In this document: positions 1-5,773 of the stretch, piece by piece
Numbering within the stretch: the first letter of the stretch is position 1
Layout of the letters: each line of letters begins with the position of its first letter
NCBI GenBank assembly: GCA_051891195.1
Contig: JBJFEZ010000027.1
Span: forward strand, 1-10,735
DNA from: CAG-273 sp051891195
GTDB taxonomy: Bacteria; Bacillota; Clostridia; TANB77; CAG-508
DNA length: 10,735 bases
Reading direction: 5' to 3'
Program-made: the position numbers and the translations under genes
Notes under the pieces: model-generated
The model's database searches: none
Seen by the model: the letters and a program-made list of their open reading frames with translations, nothing else
Told to the model about the DNA's origin: nothing

Positions 1-85
1 TTGTTGTTGTTTTACCATGGTCAACGTGTCCGATTGTACCAATGTTAACGTGTGGTTTTGTTCTTTCAAATTTTGCTTTTGCCAT
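1..85 (-). CDS. tuf: Elongation factor Tu, N-terminal fragment
   Basis: EF-Tu is the GTPase that delivers aminoacyl-tRNA to the ribosomal A site in the cytoplasm. Only the first 28 codons are in the window; the gene runs off the left edge. The visible residues begin MAKAKFERTKPHVNIGTIGH and continue VDHGKTTT, which is the GHVDHGKT P-loop (G1) of the translational GTPase family and the near-invariant EF-Tu N terminus. The start is ATG at 83-85, preceded by a strong GGAGG site at 96-100. It is the last visible gene of the str operon (rpsL-rpsG-fusA-tuf), but the 172-bp gap after fusA contains a good promoter, so tuf is probably also transcribed alone at high level. Identity is certain despite the truncation. 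Confidence 0.97.
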   Translation of the reverse strand, partial: MAKAKFERTKPHVNIGTIGHVDHGKTTT

Positions 86-107
86 TTTTTAATTTCCTCC
101 TTATTTT

Positions 108-132
108 GTTAGGGATTTTTTAAATCTCCTAC
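108..132 (-). promoter_or_regulatory. Hairpin in the tuf 5' leader
   Basis: On the transcribed strand AGG-(A)-GATTT pairs with AAATC-CCT around a three-base A loop, with further GT/AAC pairing at the base. The hairpin lies between the tuf promoter and the tuf ribosome binding site, ending about 8 bases upstream of GGAGG. It has no T tract, so it is not an intrinsic terminator. A role in mRNA stability or translation is inference only. Confidence 0.35.
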
Positions 133-172
133 ATTTATTTTTTTAATATTAAAATCTTTTTCAAGCACTTGT

Positions 173-201
173 ATTTTATACTATTTTTATTAAAATTGCA
201 A
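173..201 (-). promoter_or_regulatory. Promoter in front of tuf
   Basis: The -35 box TTGCAA (196-201) and the -10 box TAAAAT (173-178) are separated by 17 bp, matching the housekeeping sigma factor consensus. Transcription should start near 166 and give a leader of about 80 bases. A perfect inverted repeat AAGTAT-N5-ATACTT (200-216) touches the -35 box. Separate transcription of tuf, in addition to readthrough from fusA, is common in bacteria and fits the high demand for EF-Tu. Confidence 0.6.
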
Positions 202-257
202 GTATTATTTATACTTTTATGCAAAACTAGTTATAACACCTAAAAATAATATAATTG

Positions 258-2342
258 TTAGTCTTGTTTTTTGTTTCTTGATGCAACAATAGTATCAAAT
301 ACAGATTTTGGAACTTCTTCATAATGGCTTGGTTCCATTGAGTAAGTACCTCTACCTTGTGTTTTTGAACGTAAGTCTGTTGCATATCCAAACATTTCAG
401 ATAGTGGAATGAATGAACGGATAACTTGATTTCCTTGAATAGCTTCCATTCCTTCCATTTTACCACGTCTAGAGTTAATATCTCCAATAACATCTCCCAT
501 ATATTCTTCTGGAACTGTTACTTCAACCTTCATAATTGGCTCTAGAATAACTGATTTTGCTTGTTTACAGCCTTCTTTGAATGCCATAGAACCAGCAATT
601 TTGAATGCCATTTCTGAAGAGTCAACTTCGTGGTAAGAACCATCTACTAATGTAGCTTTAAAGTCAATTACAGGGTATCCTGCTAAAGTACCATTTTCAG
701 CAGCTTCTCTAATACCTTCTTCTATTGGTTTAATGTATTCTTTTGGAACAACACCACCAACAATTTTACTTTCAAATTCAATTCCTTTTCCTGGTTCTAA
801 TGGTTCCATTTCTAGCCAAACGTCACCATATTGACCTCTACCACCAGATTGACGAATGAATTTACCTTGTACTTTAACTTTATTTCTAATTGTTTCTTTG
901 TAAGAAACTTGTGGTTTACCTACACTACATTCAACTTTGAATTCTCTTTTTAAACGGTCAACGATGATATCTAAGTGTAATTCACCCATACCAGCAATGA
1001 TTGTTTGGCCAGATTCTTGATCTGTCCAAGTTTTGAATGTTGGATCTTCTTCAGCAAGTTTTGCTAAAGCTATGCCCATTTTTTCGCTATTAGCTTTATC
1101 TTTTGGCTCAATAGCTATATCAATAACAGGCTCTGGGAATTCCATTGATTCTAATATAACTGGGTGTGCAGGATCGCAAAGTGTATCACCTGTAGATACT
1201 TCTTTTAGACCAACTGCTGCTGCAATATCTCCAGCATATACTTTATCTATATCTTGTCTGTGATTTGCGTGCATTAATAGAATTCTTCCCATTCTATCTT
1301 TTTTGTCTTTATTTGCATTTAGTATTGTTGTACCTGCATCTAATGTACCAGAATATACTCTAAAGAAGCAAAGTTTTCCAACAAATGGGTCTGTTGCAAT
1401 TTTAAATGCTAAAGCTGCAAATGGCTCATTGTCGTCAGTTTTTCTTTCTACTTCATTACCATCTTCGTCTACACCTTTAATGTTTGCAATGTCTAATGGT
1501 GATGGCATAAAGTCTACAACTGCATTTAGTAATTCTTGTACACCTTTGTTTTTGTATGAAGAACCACAGCATACTGGAACTATTTTATTTGCTATTGTTC
1601 CAATTCTAATACCTTTTTTTATTTCGGCTTCTGTTAATTCTTCACCTTCTAAATATTTCATCATTAATTCATCATCTTGCTCAGCAGCAGCTTCAACTAA
1701 TTTTGCTCTATATTCTTCTGCTTGTGCTTTCATATCTTCAGGAATATCACATTCTTCTATTTCTTTTCCTAAATCATCTTTATGAATAAATGCTTTCATT
1801 TTTATTAAGTCTACAATACCTTTAAAGTTTTCTTCTGCTCCTACTGGTAATTCAATTGGAATAGCATTTGCTTTTAAACGATTACGTAGTTGATCTACGC
1901 AAAGCATAAAATCAGCACCTGTAGTATCCATTTTGTTTACATATACCATTCTTGGAACTTCATATTTATCAGCTTGTCTCCAAACTGTTTCTGTTTGTGG
2001 TTGAACTCCACCTTTTGCTGCTAAAATTGTAACAGCACCATCAAGTACTTTTAAAGATCTTTGAACTTCTACAGTAAAATCAACGTGTCCTGGTGTATCA
2101 ATAATATTTATACGGTTACCTAACCATTGGCAAGTAGTAGCAGCAGAAGTAATTGTAATACCTCTTTCTTGCTCTTGAACCATCCAGTCCATTGTAGCTT
2201 CACCTTCGTGAACCTCACCAATTTTGTGAGTTTTACCTGTATAGAAAAGTATTCTCTCAGTTGTTGTAGTTTTACCAGCATCTATGTGAGCAACTATTCC
2301 TATATTTCTTGTTTTTTCTAAAGGAAACTCTCTTCCAGCCAC
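258..2342 (-). CDS. fusA: Elongation factor G
   Basis: EF-G is the GTPase that drives translocation of tRNAs and mRNA on the ribosome and, with RRF, helps recycle ribosomes. The 694-aa product is normal length for the family. The GTPase motifs are all present: AHIDAGKT (residues 18-25, G1), RGIT (60-63, G2), DTPGH (82-86, G3) and NKMD (136-139, G4). The C-terminal part has typical EF-G sequence such as GRGQYGDVW and the conserved VIGDINSRRG segment. The start is GTG at 2340-2342, 8 bases after a GGAGG site (2351-2355). An ATG at 2348-2350 sits directly behind the Shine-Dalgarno but is out of frame and opens only a ten-codon reading frame, so GTG is the real start. It lies in the str operon between rpsG and tuf, with a wide 243-bp spacer upstream. 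No intrinsic terminator was seen after its stop. Confidence 0.99.
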   Translation of the reverse strand: MAGREFPLEKTRNIGIVAHIDAGKTTTTERILFYTGKTHKIGEVHEGEATMDWMVQEQERGITITSAATTCQWLGNRINIIDTPGHVDFTVEVQRSLKVLDGAVTILAAKGGVQPQTETVWRQADKYEVPRMVYVNKMDTTGADFMLCVDQLRNRLKANAIPIELPVGAEENFKGIVDLIKMKAFIHKDDLGKEIEECDIPEDMKAQAEEYRAKLVEAAAEQDDELMMKYLEGEELTEAEIKKGIRIGTIANKIVPVCCGSSYKNKGVQELLNAVVDFMPSPLDIANIKGVDEDGNEVERKTDDNEPFAALAFKIATDPFVGKLCFFRVYSGTLDAGTTILNANKDKKDRMGRILLMHANHRQDIDKVYAGDIAAAVGLKEVSTGDTLCDPAHPVILESMEFPEPVIDIAIEPKDKANSEKMGIALAKLAEEDPTFKTWTDQESGQTIIAGMGELHLDIIVDRLKREFKVECSVGKPQVSYKETIRNKVKVQGKFIRQSGGRGQYGDVWLEMEPLEPGKGIEFESKIVGGVVPKEYIKPIEEGIREAAENGTLAGYPVIDFKATLVDGSYHEVDSSEMAFKIAGSMAFKEGCKQAKSVILEPIMKVEVTVPEEYMGDVIGDINSRRGKMEGMEAIQGNQVIRSFIPLSEMFGYATDLRSKTQGRGTYSMEPSHYEEVPKSVFDTIVASRNKKQD

Positions 2343-2360
2343 CTTTTCATCCTCCTTTTT

Positions 2361-2457
2361 TTAATCTAACAAGGAATAACACTTACTCTTTTAGAATGTT
2401 ATTTTTTAACCTCAAATGTACCATTCGTTTATGAATTAGTGTTTATCCTTTGTCTAA
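2361..2457. repeat. Imperfect inverted repeat in the rpsG-fusA spacer
   Basis: The block CTAACAAGGAATAACACT (2366-2383) is matched in inverted form by AGTGTTTATCCTTTGTCTAA (2438-2457), with a few mismatches and gaps around a 54-base loop. On the transcribed strand the base of the structure lies only a few bases upstream of the fusA ribosome binding site. It is separate from, and next to, the 126-bp palindromic element at 2461-2586. Function is unknown; regulation of fusA translation is possible but not shown. Confidence 0.4.
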
Positions 2458-2460
2458 TTT

Positions 2461-2586
2461 AAATTTTGATTAGAAGCGAGTATAACAAAGCAACCTAGTT
2501 AAAATTTTTGAGGCTATACGAGTTGTATGCCGAAAAAATTTTATACGACGGTTAACGAAGTTAGACGACGCTTATCATCAAAATTT
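2461..2586 (-). repeat. Palindromic element, copy A (rpsG-fusA spacer)
   Basis: This 126-bp imperfect palindrome has 18-bp terminal inverted repeats matching at 16 positions (left AAATTTTGATTAGAAGCG; the right end is its near reverse complement). Inside, the two arms also resemble each other in inverted form (AACC, TAAAATTTTT), and the apex GGC-T-ATAC/GTAT-GCC closes over a GAGTT loop. The right end coincides with the rpsG stop codon (2586-2588). A related copy lies at 3236-3360 with shared blocks AAGCGAGTAT, GCAACC, AAATTTTT, CTATACG, TGTATG and GGTTAACGA in the same order. It could be a MITE-like palindromic repeat or a conserved RNA structure in the str mRNA. Confidence 0.75.
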
Positions 2587-3056
2587 TAAAATTTGTAATG
2601 AGCAAAAGCACGATTCGCCTCAGCCATTCTATGCATATCTTCTTTTTTCTTAAATGCTCCACCGTTTCCAGCTACAGCATCCATAATTTCAGCTGCTAAT
2701 TTTTCAGCCATTGTTTTTTCGTGTCTATTTCTAGCATAAACAACTAACCATCTTAAACCTAAAGTTTGTCTTCTTTCTGGTCTAATTTCTATTGGTACTT
2801 GATATGTAGCACCACCAATTCTTCTAGCCTTAACTTCTAGAACTGGCATTACATTTTCAAGAGCTGCTTGGAAAACTTCTAATGCATCTTTATTTTCTTT
2901 TTCTTTTATAATATCAAATGCATCATATACTATTGATTGAGCAACTGTTTTTTTACCATCTAACATAACATTGTTAATTAGTTTTGTAACTATTTTACTA
3001 TTGTATATTGGATCTGGTAAAACTTCTCTTTTTGCTATAAATCCTTTTCTTGGCAC
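2586..3056 (-). CDS. rpsG: Small ribosomal subunit protein S7
   Basis: S7 is the primary assembly protein of the 30S head; it binds 16S rRNA and lies near the mRNA exit and the E site. The 156-aa product has the normal family length and begins MPRKGFIAKREVLPDPIYNS. Conserved segments include the GGATYQVP region and RRQTLGLRWLV, and the C terminus AEANRAFAHYKF is typical. The start is GTG at 3054-3056, 8 bases behind GGAGG (3065-3069). It lies 303 bp after rpsL, far wider than usual for this operon. In E. coli S7 represses its own operon by binding the rpsL-rpsG intercistronic RNA; the long structured spacer here could serve a comparable role, but no recognisable copy of the E. coli site was identified. 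Confidence 0.99.
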   Translation of the reverse strand: MPRKGFIAKREVLPDPIYNSKIVTKLINNVMLDGKKTVAQSIVYDAFDIIKEKENKDALEVFQAALENVMPVLEVKARRIGGATYQVPIEIRPERRQTLGLRWLVVYARNRHEKTMAEKLAAEIMDAVAGNGGAFKKKEDMHRMAEANRAFAHYKF

Positions 3057-3080
3057 TATTCTTCCCTCCTTTTAAAATTT

Positions 3081-3232
3081 CATACTAAACCGTATGATAG
3101 GTACTCTGAAAAGCTTTTTAATACTTTTCCGTATAGTGCTATATAATCTATTCTAAATTTAAGTACCTCTTAAATGTTAGTAAGTATTATTAGCACCATT
3201 TTAAGTTTTATTGCTAATTTTAAGTTAAGCAA
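3081..3232 (-). other. rpsL-rpsG spacer, part upstream of rpsG: several small inverted repeats
   Basis: Between the palindromic element (3236-3360) and rpsG no gene is seen. The stretch contains a hairpin CATAC-N6-GTATG (3081-3096) 11 bases upstream of the rpsG ribosome binding site, a distant inverted pair AGGTACT (3099-3105) / AGTACCT (3162-3168), a direct repeat ATTTTAAGTT (3198-3207 and 3217-3226), and TTGCT/AGCAA arms (3211-3232). None has a T tract typical of a terminator. The structured RNA could take part in control of rpsG translation; this is inference. Confidence 0.4.
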
Positions 3233-3235
3233 TTG

Positions 3236-3360
3236 GAATTTTCATCAAAAGCGAGTATTGCTAGGCAACCAAGCAAAAATTTTTAAGACTATACGTGCTG
3301 TATGTTGCAAAAATTTTTGTGTAGGTTAACGACGCAAGACGAAGCTTTTTATGGAAATTC
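3236..3360 (-). repeat. Palindromic element, copy B (rpsL-rpsG spacer)
   Basis: This 125-bp imperfect palindrome has 17-bp terminal inverted repeats that match at 15 positions (left GAATTTTCATCAAAAGC, right GCTTTTTATGGAAATTC). Its right end coincides with the TAG stop of rpsL (3360-3362), just as copy A ends at the rpsG stop. The centre is an ATAC-GTGCT-GTAT hairpin between AAATTTTT blocks. It aligns over its full length with copy A (2461-2586) in the same orientation, with about one base of length difference, but many point differences, so the two copies are old or under structural rather than sequence constraint. Confidence 0.75.
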
Positions 3361-3773
3361 TATTTTTTAGGACGCTTTGCACCATATTTAGAACGAGCCT
3401 GCATTCTATCCTTAACACCTGCTGTATCTAGCGTTCCTCTAATAATATGGTATCTAACACCAGGAAGGTCTTTTACTCTTCCACCTCTAATTAAAACAAC
3501 ACTGTGTTCTTGTAGGTTATGTCCTATACCAGGAATATATGATGTTACTTCATATCCATTAGAAAGTCTTACTCTGGCTACTTTTCTTAAAGCTGAGTTT
3601 GGCTTTTTAGGTGTTACAGTTTTTACAACAGTACATACACCTCTTTTTTGTGGTGCTCTATTGTTAGTCATTCTTTTATTCATAGAATTATAACCGTGTT
3701 GTAATGCTGGTGCTGTTGATTTTGTTGTAGAACTTTTTCTACCTTTTCTTACTAATTGATTAATTGTTGGCAC
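3360..3773 (-). CDS. rpsL: Small ribosomal subunit protein S12
   Basis: S12 sits at the decoding centre of the 30S subunit and controls translational accuracy. The 137-aa product carries the 13-residue insertion of the Firmicutes form (around LQHGYNSMNKRMTNN, residues 24-38), compared with about 124 aa in E. coli. The signature PKKPNSALRK (from residue 55) and RGGRVKDLPGVRYH (from 97) are intact. The lysines at positions 57 and 101, equivalent to E. coli K43 and K87, are wild type, so no ribosomal streptomycin-resistance change is seen. The start is GTG at 3771-3773, behind an AAAGAGGTGA site (3781-3790) at 7-base spacing. It is the first gene of the str operon, with a strong promoter and a structured leader. 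Confidence 0.99.
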   Translation of the reverse strand: MPTINQLVRKGRKSSTTKSTAPALQHGYNSMNKRMTNNRAPQKRGVCTVVKTVTPKKPNSALRKVARVRLSNGYEVTSYIPGIGHNLQEHSVVLIRGGRVKDLPGVRYHIIRGTLDTAGVKDRMQARSKYGAKRPKK

Positions 3774-3820
3774 TTAAATTTCACCTCTTTTCTAAAATAA
3801 AATTTTCAGAATTTAAATAA

Positions 3821-3861
3821 CCGTTAGTGAAATACACATTTCGCGTATTTTACACTAACGG
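3821..3861 (-). promoter_or_regulatory. Long hairpin at the 5' end of the str operon transcript
   Basis: The arms CCGTTAGTG and CACTAACGG pair perfectly (9 bp), continue with AAATAC/GTATTT after a two-base bulge, and close over a nine-base loop. The base of the hairpin lies at the predicted transcription start of the rpsL promoter (about 3860), so the mRNA would begin with this stem. After the stem the transcribed strand reads TTATTTAAATT, a poor T tract, so a terminator for the upstream gene is possible but weak. A leader structure that stabilises or regulates the str mRNA fits the position better. Confidence 0.6.
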
Positions 3862-3866
3862 CTTAT

Positions 3867-3895
3867 ATTTTATCATTTTTTTTAAATAAAGTCAA
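3867..3895 (-). promoter_or_regulatory. Promoter of the str operon (rpsL)
   Basis: The -35 box TTGACT (3890-3895) and the -10 box TAAAAT (3867-3872) are separated by exactly 17 bp, close to the vegetative sigma factor consensus. The promoter lies in the short gap just behind the stop codon of the coiled-coil gene. A second TTGACA (3904-3909) lies 14 bp further upstream and could serve a weaker overlapping promoter with TTTAAA as its -10. Confidence 0.75.
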
Positions 3896-3914
3896 TATTC
3901 AGCTGTCAAGTTTA

Positions 3915-5660
3915 CTAAATTTCCCATCCATCTTTTTCTGTTTTATCATCTTTTTCTTGTTGTATTTCTTCTACTGTTCTAGAAATGTCTTCAAAGTCAG
4001 GTTCTATTGTTGTTTTTTGTGTTTCTTTTGTTGCTTTCAGTCCTTCTCTAAACTCTTTTCCGGTTTTGCCTTGTAAACTTCTATATTCTGAATCAGTTTC
4101 ATTAGAAAAGTCATTTTGTTTTCCAATTATAGGTTCGTACTCTTCAGGTTCTGGCAAGAAATATTTTGAATAGAATTTTGAGTTTTCTATTTTTTTCCAA
4201 ATTCTCTTAAAAATATTCTTTGGCTTAAAATAATGTTGTGCTAATCCAGCTTTTTTATTTGCTTTGGCTATCTTCATTAAATAGTTTAATTTTTTAGCTT
4301 CTTTAGGAAGATATAGAGATAGGTTAGTAAAATTATAGCTTAATTGAAAACCTCTATCCTCTATTTTTGCATCTTTTTTCATAGATTCTATATACTTATC
4401 TGCATAGTCTGTTTGGTATTCTAAGTCAAATTTATTTAAAATTTCTTCCAAGCCACAATCAAAATATTTTCTTGGATTTTTTATATCTCTATATTTAGAT
4501 TTATTAACATCTTTTTGTTTTATAGTAGTAATGTACTGAAGCGCATCATAAGTTTTAAGATCTAAATCTCCATCTTTCATAAATACAACATAATATTCTG
4601 GATTTCCATTTGCTGGTATACGAAATCCTGCTTCTTTTATTTCACATTTTCCTTTATCTTCTGGTTCTTTATTTGGAGCAGATGTTGCTTTAGGTATTTG
4701 TTCTTGAACTGGTCTATTTGATGTTGTTATTGGCACCGTTCTTTGAACTGGCTTAGCCTCTGTTTTTACTGTAAAAATTGGTGTATAAACTGGTGTAGTT
4801 TTTGGTTTCTCTATAGGTGCTGCTGTTTCTACAGTTTCTTCATCATTAAGCCATTCTTGTCCAGCAATTTTTGCTTCTAAATCCCTTCTTGTTTCTTCTT
4901 TTTCTTCTTCCAATTTCTTTTCGGCAAAATCTTTATCAATCTCTCCTTGTATTCTTATATTCTTTTCTTGCTCTTCTTTTTCTTGTTCAATTCTGTATTG
5001 TTCCCACATCTCATCTTCTTGTTGCTGGATTTCTTCTTGACTTTGTTCTTCTTGTTGCTGAACTTCTTCTTGACTCTGTTTTTCTTGTAGATTTTCTTCT
5101 TGTTCAATTTCTTCCTTTTTTACTCCTCTTATTTCAGAAAGTAAATCATCAAAATCTAATATTTCATCTTCTAAGCTTTCTATTTCAGCTTCTAGCTTTT
5201 TAATTTTGTTATCATTTCTTTTTATTTGTAAAAGTTTAGCTTTTTTTGATTTTAATAATTTTTCGTTTTCTTCTTTAGCAGATATGTAAATTTTTGAAGA
5301 AGGATTTGCTTTTTTTAGTTCCATAATACCTTCGTTTTCTAGTATTTCTTTAGTAAAAGCTTTTTCTTTCTCTTCTAATTCTTTATTTCTACTTTTTAAA
5401 GTTTCTATTTTAGCTCTATTTTGTTCTATTTTGTTTTCCGCTTCTTCTTGAGCATTTTCTGCCTCTTCTATTATTTGTGTTGTTGCGGCCTCATTATTAG
5501 TTTCTCTTACTTCTTCAATTCTTTTAGTTAAAGATATTCTTTTTTCTAAATCTTTAGTTTCGTCTAATTCTTGTTGTAAATCCTTCTCTAAACTAGCTGC
5601 ATATTGAATTTTAGCAAATCTTTCTCTTAATTCTTTTACTTTTTCATTTTCATTTTCCAT
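3915..5660 (-). CDS. Uncharacterised coiled-coil protein with a C-terminal conserved-looking domain
   Basis: I do not recognise this 581-aa protein. Residues 1-270 are highly charged, rich in Glu, Lys and Gln, with heptad-like leucine and isoleucine spacing, and are predicted to be mostly coiled coil. An 11-residue unit (QSQEEVQQQEE / QSQEEIQQQED) is tandemly repeated near 195-216. Residues 280-335 form a Pro/Thr-rich linker. Residues 340-510 look globular, with a hydrophobic strand YYVVF, the segment KYFDCGLEEILNKFDLEYQ and a basic patch KPKNIFKRIWKK. The last 70 residues are again charged and probably disordered. There is no signal peptide or membrane segment, so it is likely cytoplasmic. 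The start is ATG with AGGAGAA (5671-5677) about 11 bases upstream. It has its own promoter and is followed at once by the str operon promoter. A structural or scaffolding role is conceivable, but no function is assigned. Confidence 0.85.
   Translation of the reverse strand: MENENEKVKELRERFAKIQYAASLEKDLQQELDETKDLEKRISLTKRIEEVRETNNEAATTQIIEEAENAQEEAENKIEQNRAKIETLKSRNKELEEKEKAFTKEILENEGIMELKKANPSSKIYISAKEENEKLLKSKKAKLLQIKRNDNKIKKLEAEIESLEDEILDFDDLLSEIRGVKKEEIEQEENLQEKQSQEEVQQQEEQSQEEIQQQEDEMWEQYRIEQEKEEQEKNIRIQGEIDKDFAEKKLEEEKEETRRDLEAKIAGQEWLNDEETVETAAPIEKPKTTPVYTPIFTVKTEAKPVQRTVPITTSNRPVQEQIPKATSAPNKEPEDKGKCEIKEAGFRIPANGNPEYYVVFMKDGDLDLKTYDALQYITTIKQKDVNKSKYRDIKNPRKYFDCGLEEILNKFDLEYQTDYADKYIESMKKDAKIEDRGFQLSYNFTNLSLYLPKEAKKLNYLMKIAKANKKAGLAQHYFKPKNIFKRIWKKIENSKFYSKYFLPEPEEYEPIIGKQNDFSNETDSEYRSLQGKTGKEFREGLKATKETQKTTIEPDFEDISRTVEEIQQEKDDKTEKDGWEI
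5014..5079 (-). repeat. 33-bp tandem repeat, two copies, inside the coiled-coil gene
   Basis: Two adjacent 33-bp units (5014-5046 and 5047-5079) share the block TCTTCTTGTTGCTG and encode the eleven-residue repeat QSQEE(V/I)QQQE(E/D). The unit is in frame, so gain or loss of copies would change coiled-coil length by 11 residues without disrupting the gene. Confidence 0.7.
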
Positions 5661-5696
5661 ATTATCAATATTCTCCTATTCACAATATTACTATTT

Positions 5697-5725
5697 ATTT
5701 TACCACATTTTTCTTGTTTTTTCAA
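5697..5725 (-). promoter_or_regulatory. Promoter of the coiled-coil gene
   Basis: The -35 box TTGAAA (5720-5725) and the -10 box TAAAAT (5697-5702) are separated by 17 bp, followed by a leader of about 30 bases to the ATG. It lies in the 113-bp gap after trmFO. That gap shows no convincing terminator, so some readthrough from trmFO is likely. Confidence 0.7.
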
Positions 5726-5773
5726 CACCTTTATGTAAAGTTGCTTATTTTTTAGATAATTTTGTTATTTTAA

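Noticed and set aside
1033..1785. Plus-strand open frames opposite fusA
   Set aside because: They are low-complexity Ser/Phe-rich antisense shadows of a certain gene, without ribosome binding sites.
3821..3861. Hairpin as a strong terminator of the coiled-coil gene
   Set aside because: The following T tract is weak and interrupted, and the stem starts at the predicted str transcription start, so a leader structure is the better reading.
5014..5079. Short tandem repeats as a CRISPR array
   Set aside because: The two units are directly adjacent with no spacers and are in frame within a coding sequence.
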